A DNA stretch of 64,000 nucleotides from Kosakonia sacchari (GCA_900109485.1 FOAY01000003.1:176399-240398); one strand, 5' to 3'. Positions 31,335-40,753 are shown, counted from the first letter of the stretch. The notes: generated by a model not told the origin, from the letters alone. Numbers and translations: made by a program.

Positions 31335-32927
31335 GTGTTAGTCACCAGCAACGTCACCATGCAGTTCGGCAGCAAGCCGCTGTTCGAAAACATTTCCGTC
31401 AAATTCGGCGGCGGCAACCGTTATGGCCTGATCGGCGCTAACGGGAGCGGAAAATCCACCTTTATGAAGATCCTCGGCGGTGATTTAGAACCGACGCTGG
31501 GGAACGTCTCTCTCGATCCGAACGAGCGTATCGGTAAGCTGCGCCAGGATCAGTTTGCCTTTGAAGAGTTCAGCGTGCTCGACACGGTGATCATGGGCCA
31601 CGCCGAACTGTGGGAAGTGAAACAGGAACGCGATCGCATCTACGGCCTGGCTGAGATGAGCGAAGAAGATGGCTATAAAGTGGCCGATCTTGAAGTGCAG
31701 TACGGCGAAATGGACGGTTACTCCGCCGAAGCGCGCGCGGGCGAACTGCTGCTCGGCGTTGGCATTCCGGTGGAACAACACTACGGCCCGATGAGCGAAG
31801 TGGCGCCAGGCTGGAAGCTGCGCGTACTGCTGGCGCAGGCGCTGTTCGCTAACCCGGACATTCTGCTGCTCGATGAACCGACCAACAACCTGGACATCGA
31901 TACCATTCGCTGGCTGGAGCAGGTGCTGAACGATCGTGACAGCACCATGATCATCATTTCGCACGACCGTCACTTTCTCAACATGGTGTGCACCCACATG
32001 GCGGATCTCGACTACGGCGAGCTGCGCGTTTACCCGGGTAACTATGATGAGTACATGACGGCGGCAACGCAGGTGCGCGAACGCCTGCTGGCGGATAACG
32101 CCAAGAAGAAAGCGCAAATCGCCGAGCTGCAATCCTTTGTCAGCCGCTTTAGCGCCAACGCCTCGAAATCTCGTCAGGCAACCTCCCGCGCCCGTCAGAT
32201 TGATAAAATCAAGCTGGATGAGGTGAAAGCCTCCAGCCGTCAGAACCCGTTTATCCGCTTCGAACAGGACAAGAAATTGTTCCGTAATGCGCTGGAAGTG
32301 GAGCAACTGACGAAAGGTTTTGATAACGGCCCGCTGTTTAAAAACTTCAATCTGCTGCTGGAAGTGGGCGAGAAGGTGGCGGTGCTCGGTACTAACGGCG
32401 TGGGTAAATCTACCCTGCTGAAAACGCTGGTCGGCGATCTGCAGGCGGATAACGGAACGGTGAAATGGTCGGAAAATGCCAGCATTGGTTATTACGCGCA
32501 GGATCATGCCGCAGACTTTGATAACGATCTGACCGTGTTCGACTGGATGAGCCAGTGGAAACAGGAAGGCGATGACGAGCAGGCGGTGCGCAGTATTCTC
32601 GGTCGTTTGCTGTTCAGCCAGGACGATATCAAGAAACCGGCGAAGGTACTTTCCGGTGGTGAGAAGGGCCGCATGCTGTTCGGTAAACTGATGATGGAAA
32701 AACCGAATATCCTGGTGATGGATGAACCGACCAACCACCTCGATATGGAATCCATCGAGTCGCTGAACATGGCGCTGGAGATGTATCAGGGCACGCTGAT
32801 CTTCGTTTCTCACGACCGTGAATTCGTAAGCTCGCTGGCAACCCGCGTGATTGAGATTACGCCACAGCGCGTGGTGGATTTCACCGGGAACTACGAAGAT
32901 TATCTGCGCAGCCAGGGCATCGAATAA
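31335..32927 (+). CDS. ybiT: ABC-F family ATPase YbiT
   Basis: A 530-residue soluble ABC-F protein with two ATPase domains. The first has Walker [10 protein letters not shown] (about residues 34-42) and Walker [13 protein letters not shown]; the second has GTNGVGKST (about 353) and [12 protein letters not shown], with [15 protein letters not shown] as signature. A charged linker (about 240-320) corresponds to the ribosome-probing P-site tether. ABC-F proteins act on the ribosomal E site; YbiT has been implicated in easing difficult translation. It starts with GTG at 31335, consistent with the conserved N-terminus [12 protein letters not shown]. Confidence 0.95.
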   Translation: MLVTSNVTMQFGSKPLFENISVKFGGGNRYGLIGANGSGKSTFMKILGGDLEPTLGNVSLDPNERIGKLRQDQFAFEEFSVLDTVIMGHAELWEVKQERDRIYGLAEMSEEDGYKVADLEVQYGEMDGYSAEARAGELLLGVGIPVEQHYGPMSEVAPGWKLRVLLAQALFANPDILLLDEPTNNLDIDTIRWLEQVLNDRDSTMIIISHDRHFLNMVCTHMADLDYGELRVYPGNYDEYMTAATQVRERLLADNAKKKAQIAELQSFVSRFSANASKSRQATSRARQIDKIKLDEVKASSRQNPFIRFEQDKKLFRNALEVEQLTKGFDNGPLFKNFNLLLEVGEKVAVLGTNGVGKSTLLKTLVGDLQADNGTVKWSENASIGYYAQDHAADFDNDLTVFDWMSQWKQEGDDEQAVRSILGRLLFSQDDIKKPAKVLSGGEKGRMLFGKLMMEKPNILVMDEPTNHLDMESIESLNMALEMYQGTLIFVSHDREFVSSLATRVIEITPQRVVDFTGNYEDYLRSQGIE

Positions 32928-32931
32928 ATTT

Positions 32932-33041
32932 ACCGTCGTCTTTCACGCCGCAGGTGCGTTGGCTGCACCTTCGTACCCCGGTCACTTACTAATGTAAGCT
33001 CCCGGGGATACTCAGCTTTGACGTAGGTGGAATTGTTCCGT
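32932..33041. repeat. ERIC element
   Basis: The centre CCCCGGTCACTTACTAATG then TAAGCTCCCGGGG (about 32977-33009) is the hallmark of the enterobacterial repetitive intergenic consensus: AAGTAAGTGACTGGGG and its partner ATGTAAGCTCCTGGGG. The left arm CCGTCGTCTTTC...GCAGGTGCGTTGGCTGC (32935-32969) recurs near 40757. It lies just after the ybiT stop. Confidence 0.82.
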
Positions 33042-33088
33042 TCACCAGATGAACGGTGGTCATATCAACGCCGTATCACGTGAACGGG

Positions 33089-33118
33089 AAAAGGGGAAGC
33101 CACCGCGCTTCCCCTTTT
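33089..33118. terminator. Bidirectional terminator between ybiT and the GH31 gene
   Basis: AAAAGGGGAAGC (33089-33100) pairs perfectly over 12 bp with GCTTCCCCTTTT (33107-33118). With A4 on one side and T4 on the other it can end transcripts from both convergent genes. Confidence 0.75.
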
Positions 33119-33386
33119 CAATCCCCCGCGGCCCCGCGGGAAATCGGTGCTACGCACTGCGCTCACCTCCCGCCCATCTGCCTGCGGTCGGCTCGACTCG
33201 ACGTCGTGTCTCGTTTCGCCTCTGGCCGCCGTCCCTGGCGTCCAGACCTTGTCATCTGCGCTTCGGTTCGCCGATTTCAGCGGGGAACATCACCCCATCG
33301 CTGCGAGACAGGCGTTAACAAAAACTGTCTCATCGCTGAAAGTGCGCTCCAGGCCGAATAAGCGTCAGCGCCATCCGGCATCGGCG
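33119..33386. other. GC-rich intergenic stretch with a palindrome and a REP-like end
   Basis: No gene is supported here. It holds a perfect palindrome CCCGCGG-CC-CCGCGGG (33125-33140), then about 180 bp of CG-rich sequence with CTCGACTCGACGTCGTG, and a REP-like end GGCCGAATAAGCGTCAGCG (about 33352-33370) with CCATCCGGC. Overlapping short open frames in all phases lack ribosome-binding sites. Origin is unclear. Confidence 0.5.
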
Positions 33387-35753
33387 TTACGCAAACATCC
33401 ACTCGTCTGTTTTAACACCATTGATCAGCAACTGGCGTTTATCCCCCGCAGGCAGCGTCACCTTCAGCGCCTGCCAGGCCGGGCGATAATCACCGCGGGC
33501 GCGCACTTGTAAATCCACGGTGCTGCCGCTGCAAACCATTTCCCACTCCAGCCACAGCGCATTGCCGTGTTGATATCCCCAGGACTCGCCATCATCTTCA
33601 AACAGCAGACCGCCGGAACGCCCCGTACCTTTTAGCGGGAAGAGTTTCAGCTCGCGGGTGTTATCCGCTTTGGCATCCACATGGCGAATGCGCTCGCTCA
33701 TTGGCAATCCGGCACCGGCACGAACCAGCAGCGGCAGGGTTTCCAGCGGTGCATCCAGCGTTACCCACTGGCCCGGCGCATACCAGGTGCCGCGGTAAAA
33801 GTCATACCAGCCGCTGTCATTGGCCGGTAACCACACGCGGCGTTCGCGCTGGCCGGGTTCAACCACGCTGGCGACAAGAATATCGCGGCCAAGCAGGAAG
33901 TCGTCGCACTCTTCAAACGTCTGTTGGTCATGCTCGTGATCGAGGAACGTCGGGCGCAGCATCGGTTCATCGTCGGCATGCGCCTCCCACAGCAGCGTGT
34001 AGAGATAGGGCAACAGGCGGTAGCGCAACTCAATAGCGCTGCGGATCGCTGGTGTAATTGCCGGGTACATCCACGGTTCGTTGACCGTGCGATCGTCGTT
34101 CCAGGAGTGGATGGTAAAGCGCGGATGCATCACGCCGTTCTGCACCCAACGAACGAACAATTCCGCATCCGGTTTATCGCCGGAGAAACCGCCAACATCG
34201 TGACCGACGTTATACAACCCGGAAAGGCTCATGCCGACGCCCATCCGCGTGTTATAACGCAGCGTATCCCAGTTGGTGCGGTTATCACCGCTCCAGGTCT
34301 GCACATAGCGCTGCATCCCGGCGCAGCCGGAACGGGAGATCAGATACGGGCGTTTCTGCGGCGCAAAACGCTGCTGTGCTTCCATTGAGGCGCGCATCAT
34401 CAGCAGCGGCATCACCGGGCGAATATGTTTGATGGCGATTTCGCGGCCAAAACCCTGGCAACGCGCTTCGCCGTCCCACACTTCAAACTCGTTGTTATCG
34501 TTCCAGGTGGAATCAATCCCCATCTCAAGCAGTTGCGTAGTCACGCCTTCCTGCCACCAGGCAACGGTCTGCGGGTTGGTAAAATCGAGGTTGGAACCTT
34601 CATCATCCCAGAAGCTTGAACGCTCCGGTGCGTCACTTTCCGAATCGCGAATAAACAGCCCTTTCTCCGCCACTTCGTTATAGCGCGGGTGATCCTGCAA
34701 CAGGCAGGGTTTGATATTCGCCGCCAGCTTCAGCCCGGCATCGTGAAACGCCTGGCTCATCACTTTCGGCTGCGGCACTTTGTCGTAGTTCCAGTTAAAG
34801 ACGTAGCGCTTACCGTTAATCGAGGTATAGCCGGACGAGAGCTGGAACGAATCGCACGGAATCGCATGTTCGTCGCACAGGCGAATAAAGTTCATCAGCT
34901 GGTTTTGCGCATCCGGCGCATCGGTGTAATGCATGGTCGAGCCGCTGTAACCGAGGCTCCATTTCGGCCCGAACAGCGTTTTCCCGGTCAGGCGGACAAA
35001 CGCTTTAGTGACATCCAGCGCGCGCGCACCAGTAAAAATGTAGTAATCGATATCACCGGCTTCGGCCTGCCAGCGGCGGTAAGCGGTGTGATAGTTATCG
35101 ATTTCATTGCCCAGATCCAGCCAGCAACTGCTGAGGTTGTCATAAAACAGGCCGTAGCTGATATCGTCCCGGCGCGTCAGGGTAAAGGGAATGTGCTTGT
35201 ACAGCGGATCGGTGCTGACGGCGTTATAGCCCATCGCATCAAGGTTGCGCATTTCATAGCGCTGGCCGTTACGTTGCAGGTTGCCCGCTTTTTCACCGAG
35301 ACCGTAAAAGCGCTCCTCTTTTTTACGGCTGAGGTAATGCGCCACGCCGTCGCCGTGCGCGTTCACCAGATAGGCGCTGGTGGGGCGATCGCCCGCCAGC
35401 CATTGCCACTCGCCCGCCGCATTGCGGTAGTGCCACTCCAGCCACAGCGGCTGATGAATCGTCACACGTAGCTGCGCGCTTTCCACCACCAGTGTGTCGG
35501 CCTGCTGCGTCAGCGTCCAGCCGGGCAGGGCGAAGCCCGACACATCTTCGCGCGAGCGGCCTTCCCACGGCACATCTTCACGCGGCGCGATACTCCAGGT
35601 TCTGTCCAGCGCCAGCTCGCCTTTGCGTTTTAGCAGCACGCGGAACAGATGCTCTTCCAGCACATACAGGCACAAGGTGTGTTGCCCGTCCACCAGCAAC
35701 TCAACGTGATGAGCCGCCTGTTTTTGTAACGTCCAGTTCTTCAGCGTTTTCAT
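33387..35753 (-). CDS. GH31 alpha-glycosidase (alpha-glucosidase/alpha-xylosidase family)
   Basis: A 788-residue cytoplasmic glycoside hydrolase family 31 enzyme with no signal peptide. The N-terminal beta domain (about 1-255) is followed by the TIM barrel. The nucleophile is Asp419 in STWNDNNEFEVW and the acid/base is Asp490 in QTWSGDNRTNW. The substrate loop GHDVGGFSGDKPDAELFVRW and the RYRLLPYLYTLLWEAH helix are family hallmarks. The start at 35753 skips five extra codons upstream. It is paired with an MFS transporter gene 15 bp upstream on the same strand and with a divergent LacI-type regulator, so it probably hydrolyses an imported unphosphorylated alpha-glycoside. The exact substrate is not predictable. 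Confidence 0.93.
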   Translation of the reverse strand: MKTLKNWTLQKQAAHHVELLVDGQHTLCLYVLEEHLFRVLLKRKGELALDRTWSIAPREDVPWEGRSREDVSGFALPGWTLTQQADTLVVESAQLRVTIHQPLWLEWHYRNAAGEWQWLAGDRPTSAYLVNAHGDGVAHYLSRKKEERFYGLGEKAGNLQRNGQRYEMRNLDAMGYNAVSTDPLYKHIPFTLTRRDDISYGLFYDNLSSCWLDLGNEIDNYHTAYRRWQAEAGDIDYYIFTGARALDVTKAFVRLTGKTLFGPKWSLGYSGSTMHYTDAPDAQNQLMNFIRLCDEHAIPCDSFQLSSGYTSINGKRYVFNWNYDKVPQPKVMSQAFHDAGLKLAANIKPCLLQDHPRYNEVAEKGLFIRDSESDAPERSSFWDDEGSNLDFTNPQTVAWWQEGVTTQLLEMGIDSTWNDNNEFEVWDGEARCQGFGREIAIKHIRPVMPLLMMRASMEAQQRFAPQKRPYLISRSGCAGMQRYVQTWSGDNRTNWDTLRYNTRMGVGMSLSGLYNVGHDVGGFSGDKPDAELFVRWVQNGVMHPRFTIHSWNDDRTVNEPWMYPAITPAIRSAIELRYRLLPYLYTLLWEAHADDEPMLRPTFLDHEHDQQTFEECDDFLLGRDILVASVVEPGQRERRVWLPANDSGWYDFYRGTWYAPGQWVTLDAPLETLPLLVRAGAGLPMSERIRHVDAKADNTRELKLFPLKGTGRSGGLLFEDDGESWGYQHGNALWLEWEMVCSGSTVDLQVRARGDYRPAWQALKVTLPAGDKRQLLINGVKTDEWMFA

Positions 35754-35768
35754 TTCAACGATCCACAA

Positions 35769-37070
35769 TCAGGCGCGTTTAGCGCGACGTTCAGCAATAA
35801 ATGCCACCAGGAACAGAGCGCCAATCAGGTCAAAGAAACCCATGGCAATAAACAGCGGATTGAAGCCAATCTTGTCGGCGGTCACGCCGATCAACAGTGA
35901 AAAGAGGAAGCTGGCGATCCACGCCGCCGAGCCGCGCATACCGTTTACCGTTGCCATCTGCCCTTTATCGAAAGACTCGACCACCAGCGCGCTCAACATG
36001 CAGGAGATGATCTGGTGACCAAAACCGCCAATCGAAATCAACACAATCGTGATGTAGGGATCGCGAGTGATGGCGACCACGGCCAGTGAAATCATCAGGA
36101 ATGCGCCGGTCACGGAGCTGGCCACCACCGAGTTAACGCGGGTGCAGCCAAACCAGCGGGTATAGAGTTTGGTCAGATAACCGCTTGCTATGCTGCCGAG
36201 GTCAGCGGCGAGGAACGGTAGCCAGGCGAACATCGCAATCTGCTTCAGATCCATGCCGTGCTCTTTCGCCAGATAGAGCGGCACCCAGAAACTCAGCACC
36301 GCCCATGCCGGTTCCGCCATAAAAGCGGGAATGGCGATACCGTAAAAGCGCTTGTTTTTCGATACGGTTTTCAGCGCAGTGAAGAAGGGGAGTCTCACCG
36401 CTGACGGTTCGTGATCCTGCTGAATAAAGGCCAGCTCGTCCTTGCTCAGGTTCGGGTGTTTATCCGGATTATGGTAAAACGCCCACCACAAAATGACCCA
36501 CACCAGCGCCAGCACGCCGGTAAACATAAACGCGCCCTGCCAGCCAAACGAAGCATGGGCGAAGTAGATAATCGGCGGTGCCAGCATCGCGCCAATCGAG
36601 AAGCCGACGCCCGCCCAGCCCGCAGCAACCGGGCGCTCCGCTTTCGGGAACCACTCGCCGATGGTTTTGGCGTTGGCTGGCGTAGCAGCCGCTTCCGATG
36701 CGCCCATGGTGAAGCGCAGGATCGCCAGATGTACCCAGTTGGCGGCGCCTGCGTGGAAGATACAGGCCAGCGCCCAGATAATGGCGCATACCATAAAGCC
36801 GACTTTCAGGCCGATGACATCAATCAGCCAGCCGCACAATGGCTGGAAAATGGTGTAAGCGAGCTGAAAGGCGCCGACAATCCACGAGTACTGCTCGGTG
36901 GTGATGCCGAGGCTGCTTTTCAGTTCCGGCGCCAGAATTCCCAGCGAGTTACGGGTGATGTAGTTCACCGTCACGCCAAATAAAAACAGCACCAGCATCC
37001 ACCAGCGCAATTTTTTCACTATCCGGCGGCTCTTGCTGGCCGCCATTTCATTGTTGATTCCCTGGCTCAT
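35769..37070 (-). CDS. MFS transporter, anion:cation symporter (ExuT/phthalate-type) family
   Basis: A 433-residue major facilitator with 12 predicted membrane segments. The N-terminus reads LFLFGVTVNYITRNSLGILAPELK, and the TM2-3 loop motif is FQLAYTIFQPLCGWLIDVIGLK, as in the anion:cation symporter family that takes up hexuronates and similar compounds. A GASEAAATPANAKTIGEWFP stretch in TM4-5 is typical. It is co-directional with and 15 bp upstream of the GH31 gene; together they look like a glycoside uptake and hydrolysis pair. The ligand may be an acidic or hexuronide-type glycoside, but that is inference. Confidence 0.9.
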   Translation of the reverse strand: MSQGINNEMAASKSRRIVKKLRWWMLVLFLFGVTVNYITRNSLGILAPELKSSLGITTEQYSWIVGAFQLAYTIFQPLCGWLIDVIGLKVGFMVCAIIWALACIFHAGAANWVHLAILRFTMGASEAAATPANAKTIGEWFPKAERPVAAGWAGVGFSIGAMLAPPIIYFAHASFGWQGAFMFTGVLALVWVILWWAFYHNPDKHPNLSKDELAFIQQDHEPSAVRLPFFTALKTVSKNKRFYGIAIPAFMAEPAWAVLSFWVPLYLAKEHGMDLKQIAMFAWLPFLAADLGSIASGYLTKLYTRWFGCTRVNSVVASSVTGAFLMISLAVVAITRDPYITIVLISIGGFGHQIISCMLSALVVESFDKGQMATVNGMRGSAAWIASFLFSLLIGVTADKIGFNPLFIAMGFFDLIGALFLVAFIAERRAKRA

Positions 37071-37177
37071 TCTTTTCTCCGCACATCGTTTTGTAGGGAA
37101 GTCGGGGCGAGCCTTGCGGATTTGTTATACCGAAGTGGTTCGCCAGAAGATTTTTTTTCGTTTTTGCCATCAAAATG

Positions 37178-37200
37178 CATACAACTAGTATGGAAGTTGT
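37178..37200. promoter_or_regulatory. Candidate operator between the MFS gene and the LacI-type regulator
   Basis: CATAC-AACTA-GTATG (37178-37192) is a short dyad. It overlaps a second one, ACAACT (37181-37186) with AGTTGT (37195-37200). It lies about 110 bp upstream of the MFS start. Its symmetry and position suit a regulator site, but it is not a typical LacI-family operator. Confidence 0.35.
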
Positions 37201-37289
37201 ACGACAGGTTTACGTTAGGTGAGAAAAATGCGCCGCCAAAGCGGATTTTGTGCAAGGATTCTCATCAACGGCGGCAGATATGCGGCAAA

Positions 37290-37314
37290 CTGTTATTCAC
37301 GCCATGAATAACAG
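37290..37314. promoter_or_regulatory. Perfect 10-bp inverted repeat upstream of the LacI-type regulator
   Basis: CTGTTATTCA (37290-37299) and TGAATAACAG (37305-37314) are exact inverse complements around a 5-bp centre. The repeat lies 54 bp before the regulator start codon. There is no T-run, so it is more likely an operator or an RNA hairpin in the leader than a terminator. Confidence 0.5.
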
Positions 37315-37367
37315 GGTTTATGGCTCATGAAAATTTTCCCATTCAGCAAATGGAGCGAGATCACAGA

Positions 37368-38441
37368 ATGGATAAAAAGCTGAAAATCAGTGAAATTGCC
37401 CGTCGCACAAACCTCTCTACCAGTACCGTTTCGCGCGTGCTGGCCGGTAAAGCGAACACCAGCGAGCAGGCACGAAGCGCGGTGCTCGCATGCGCCCGTG
37501 AGCTGGGTGTGATGGAAGGCATTGCTGCCGGTCGTCTGTTGCTGAATAACCTGGTGGTCTTTGCGCCGCAGCGCGCTTTTGATGAGCGGTCCGACATCTT
37601 TTATTACCGCGTGATCCAGAGCATCAACAAAGCGCTCGATTCTCACGAAGTACGGCTGCGCTACTGTGCACTGGAAGAGCTGGACAGCGACGCCGGCACG
37701 TTTCTTGGCAGGATGCAGGCCGCAGAAACGCAGGCCGCAATCCTGCTCGGCATTGACGATCCGCACATTCACGATCTGGCAGCGGAGAGCGGTAAACCCT
37801 GTGTGTTGATCAACTGCCGCGACAGGCGGATGCGTCTACCGTCGATCGCGCCGGATCACCGCACCATTGGCGAATTTGCCGCGCGATATCTGTTTGATAT
37901 GGGCCATCGTGACGTGGTGACTGTGATGTGCTTGCGCCGCTACACCATGGATCTGCGGCTGGCGGGGATCAAAGATGCCTGGCTGCAAGAGAATTTGCGC
38001 TTTAACAGCAAGCGCAATTTGATCACGGTTCCCAGTTTCAGCGCCCGCGAAGCGCAGCAGCGGGTGGGCGAATGGCTGGATGACCCGGCACATACTGTGC
38101 CGCCCACGGCATTTCTCGTCAGCGGGGATTTTATGGCGGAAGGCACGGTGCGTGCGTTGCAGCAGCGCGGTTTGCGGGTGCCGCAGGATGTTTCGGTGAT
38201 GAGTATCGATGCCTTTAACCTGGCGGCGATTCAGGATGTCCCACTGACGGCGGTGCATGTCCCGCGCGATGAGCTGGGCGTTGAAGCGGTGTATCTGTTA
38301 CAGCAGCGGTTGATTCGTCCGCAGGCGACGGTCGGTTCGCTGCTGTTGAACGGCACGCTGGTGGTACGGGAATCGGTACGGCGGATACGTTCAGAACAGC
38401 AACGCACCGCCGTTGAATGGCAGGGGTTATACGACGCTTAA
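37368..38441 (+). CDS. LacI-family transcriptional regulator
   Basis: A 357-residue repressor. The N-terminal helix-turn-helix is KISEIARRTNLSTSTVSRVL followed by AGKANTSEQAR, the usual LacI DNA-binding domain with hinge. The rest is a periplasmic-binding-protein-like ligand domain (about residues 60-330) including DMGHRDVVTVM and TAFLVSGDFMAEGTVRAL. The start at 37368 follows GGAGCGA; an in-frame ATG 48 bp upstream would add an unlikely tail. It is divergent from the MFS-GH31 pair across 297 bp and is their probable regulator. Confidence 0.92.
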   Translation: MDKKLKISEIARRTNLSTSTVSRVLAGKANTSEQARSAVLACARELGVMEGIAAGRLLLNNLVVFAPQRAFDERSDIFYYRVIQSINKALDSHEVRLRYCALEELDSDAGTFLGRMQAAETQAAILLGIDDPHIHDLAAESGKPCVLINCRDRRMRLPSIAPDHRTIGEFAARYLFDMGHRDVVTVMCLRRYTMDLRLAGIKDAWLQENLRFNSKRNLITVPSFSAREAQQRVGEWLDDPAHTVPPTAFLVSGDFMAEGTVRALQQRGLRVPQDVSVMSIDAFNLAAIQDVPLTAVHVPRDELGVEAVYLLQQRLIRPQATVGSLLLNGTLVVRESVRRIRSEQQRTAVEWQGLYDA

Positions 38442-39697
38442 ACGTCGATACCCAGCGCGCGTTTACCGTGCGCATTCAGATCCGCAAGCGTAAAGCGGCC
38501 TGTCCAGTTGCTTTCGTAGTTCTCGCGCGGAAAATCCGCCGGCGATGCGCCTTGCTCCAGCGCCACTTTCACTTTGCGGGCATAGGCGAGGTTCTTCTCG
38601 CACAGCGGCGCGGCGGGAATATACATCACGTTCCCCCAGCCCTGCTGGTTTTCCACCGGCGCGACCGAGTGGATAACATCGCAGTGCCACCACACGGAAT
38701 CGCCTGCATCCAGCGCCGGTATGCTGCTCAGCGCCTCAATCAGCAGCGGGTGCCATTTCTCTGAAACTGGCAGAACGCGGCCCGGCGCGACGCCGCACAG
38801 CTCATCTTCCGGCACATCGTCAAGCAGCGGACGCAGCAGGATATACGCCATCGCTTCCGGGATTGGCACCACATGCAGCAATCCCTGGCCGGGGATCATG
38901 TCCGACAGCGCCGTCCAGCCCTGGAAGGTGCGGAACACCGAGCATTTGGTGGTGTTATCCACCGTGTACTCTTCCACCTCGGTGCGATGCGCGGCATCCC
39001 ACGGATCGTACTCTTCCAGGTTGCCGTTAAACACGTTGGCGAATACGCGCTGGTAAGCGGGCAGCAACCAGCGCTCCAGCGCGCCGGAATCGGTATGCGC
39101 GCCAAGCCCTTTTGAGGTGGTACCCGGCGGGCGGCGGCGAATGCGATCCGGGTAGATCACGCTGACATCCGGGTCGAACCACTGGCGGCGCTGGCTTTCG
39201 AAACGCCACAGGCGATTGAGGAAAGATTGCACCGCCGCCATTTCATTGCTCTGCCGCGCCTGCATCTGCGCCTGCGACCAGTAAATCGGGTAGATTTCCG
39301 GGCGCGACGCTTCCAGCGTGCCGAAGAAGCTGTCGCCCGGGCCTTTATACACATCATCAAAATGGTTGGCGTCGAGATAATCCAGCATGGCGCGATCCCA
39401 GCCCAGCGCCCGATCGCGCGGGAAGTGGCCTTTGATCACCGCGCAGCCGCGCTGCTTAATCAGCGCCCGCTGCGCGTCGCTAATGCGGCCCTGCGCAATA
39501 TCGGCGTAAGGGATTTGTGGCCACACCGATTCGCCGCGCGCTTGCAGCGCTTTAATCTCTGCGACGCGGGCGGCAATCTGCTCGCTCAGGCGGTTAAACA
39601 CGCTTTGCACGTCGCCGATCTGCGCGCGCAGTGCCTGTTTCATCTGACGAATCGACGCTTGGTGATCGGCAGGCAAGGTCTCGCTGGTAAACGTCAT
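38438..39697 (-). CDS. ybiU: YbiU, DUF1479 protein (predicted Fe(II)/2-oxoglutarate-like dioxygenase fold)
   Basis: A 419-residue soluble protein matching E. coli YbiU (421 residues) in length and synteny. The N-terminal ~110 residues are helical (FNRLSEQIAARVAEIKALQ). The core contains GLGAHTDSGALERW, an HxD motif of the double-stranded beta-helix dioxygenases, and a distal His in DSVWWHCDVIHSVAPVEN. Substrate and reaction are unknown. GAGAGG precedes the ATG. Its leader contains the CTTTCATTCGAAAG motif (39711-39724) shared with ybiV and pflE/fsaA. Its stop and the upstream LacI-type gene's stop overlap by 4 bp (convergent). Confidence 0.93.
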   Translation of the reverse strand: MTFTSETLPADHQASIRQMKQALRAQIGDVQSVFNRLSEQIAARVAEIKALQARGESVWPQIPYADIAQGRISDAQRALIKQRGCAVIKGHFPRDRALGWDRAMLDYLDANHFDDVYKGPGDSFFGTLEASRPEIYPIYWSQAQMQARQSNEMAAVQSFLNRLWRFESQRRQWFDPDVSVIYPDRIRRRPPGTTSKGLGAHTDSGALERWLLPAYQRVFANVFNGNLEEYDPWDAAHRTEVEEYTVDNTTKCSVFRTFQGWTALSDMIPGQGLLHVVPIPEAMAYILLRPLLDDVPEDELCGVAPGRVLPVSEKWHPLLIEALSSIPALDAGDSVWWHCDVIHSVAPVENQQGWGNVMYIPAAPLCEKNLAYARKVKVALEQGASPADFPRENYESNWTGRFTLADLNAHGKRALGIDV

Positions 39698-39710
39698 GTG
39701 AACCTCTCAG

Positions 39711-39724
39711 CTTTCATTCGAAAG
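39711..39724. promoter_or_regulatory. Shared motif copy 1 (upstream of ybiU)
   Basis: CTTTCATTCGAAAG, 14-27 bp upstream of the ybiU ATG. It is identical in reverse complement to the copy at 44367-44380 and identical over 13 bp to the copy at 40741-40753. Confidence 0.55.
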
Positions 39725-39853
39725 AAATTAAACTTACAAGTGATAATTTAAGTTAAAAATAAGCTAATGCAAGTTTAAAAATTTGATGAGGAGCACAAAG
39801 GGAGAAAAGAGAGCAGGGCAGGAAAAAGCCGGAGCGGGCGCTCCGGCGAGAGA

Positions 39854-40669
39854 TTAGCGGTCGAACGGTGCGGTGTTATCGAGCACGGCCTGAATCACAT
39901 TCAGCGCGCCCTGATGATTGTTGTCATCGGTCTGATGGCGGGCGATGGCTTTAATGGCATCTCCGGCGTTGCCCATGGCAAAGGAGAACTCCGTCATACG
40001 TAGCATTTCGGCGTCATTACCGCTGTCGCCAATGGTGACGCACTGCTGCGGCGACACGCCCCAGCGTTTAAGCAGGCGGGTAATGCCGTTGGCTTTATGC
40101 AGACCGGGGATAATCAAATCAACGAAGCCAAAACCGCTGGTGACCGGCTTCATAATGCCATCAAGCGAGACATGCAGTTCATCGATGAGCTGCGGAATAT
40201 CGCTGTCCGGTAAGTTCAGCGAGAACTTAAACAGCGTATCGTCAATCTTCTGGAAATCGCGCACCGGTTTTAAACGGTAGTAGTGCTTTGACATCAGATC
40301 GACAAATTCTGCCGGGGCGTTCTCGCTTACGTAGGCGCTTTCCAGCCCGCAGGCGACAAAGTTCAGGCTGCTGTCTTTTAACAGTTCGCCAATGACGACC
40401 TGCGCTTCGTGACGGGTCAACTCACCGTGGAACAGTTGCTGACCATGTTCATACACCAGCGCGCCGTTTTCAGCGACGAAGCAAATCGTCTCTTTCAGTT
40501 CCGGGAAAAAGGAGATCAGCTGGTAATACTGGTTGCCGCTGGCGACCACAAACTCAATACCGCGCTGCTGAAGTTGCTGGAATTGCGCCATAAACCGCGT
40601 GCGATCGTACTGCTTGGCGTCATCAAGGAAAGTTCCGTCCATATCAGTGACGATAACTTTGACGGTCAT
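39854..40669 (-). CDS. ybiV: Sugar phosphatase YbiV (HAD superfamily, Cof type)
   Basis: A 271-residue haloacid-dehalogenase phosphatase. Motif I is [11 protein letters not shown] (nucleophile Asp9 and general acid Asp11), motif II is [11 protein letters not shown], and the C-terminal motif IV is [15 protein letters not shown]. The C2B cap lies between. E. coli YbiV dephosphorylates sugar phosphates such as ribose-5-phosphate and fructose-1-phosphate. The start at 40669 gives the E. coli length; the frame stays open 252 bp upstream only because it runs through REP and tandem repeat DNA. GGAGCGC precedes the start. Confidence 0.95.
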   Translation of the reverse strand: MTVKVIVTDMDGTFLDDAKQYDRTRFMAQFQQLQQRGIEFVVASGNQYYQLISFFPELKETICFVAENGALVYEHGQQLFHGELTRHEAQVVIGELLKDSSLNFVACGLESAYVSENAPAEFVDLMSKHYYRLKPVRDFQKIDDTLFKFSLNLPDSDIPQLIDELHVSLDGIMKPVTSGFGFVDLIIPGLHKANGITRLLKRWGVSPQQCVTIGDSGNDAEMLRMTEFSFAMGNAGDAIKAIARHQTDDNNHQGALNVIQAVLDNTAPFDR

Positions 40670-40740
40670 ATACTGCGCTCCTGAATATTTTTGTAACGAG
40701 CAATATTCTAGAGACAATGTGAGCTGATGCACAAATTTTA

Positions 40741-40753
40741 TTTCATTCGAAAG
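40741..40753. promoter_or_regulatory. Shared motif copy 2 (upstream of ybiV)
   Basis: TTTCATTCGAAAG, 72 bp upstream of the ybiV ATG, with a further CTTTCGAA half-like element at 40766-40773. It is the same motif as at 39711 and 44367. Confidence 0.55.

Noticed and set aside
31485..32813. 442-codon open frame antisense to ybiT
   Set aside because: It lies wholly inside ybiT on the opposite strand, is rich in His/Gln/Arg as expected of a shadow frame, and has no domain or ribosome-binding site.
33049..33512. Several overlapping short plus-strand frames after ybiT
   Set aside because: GC-rich DNA leaves all phases open; none has a ribosome-binding site or recognisable sequence, and one enters the GH31 gene antisense.
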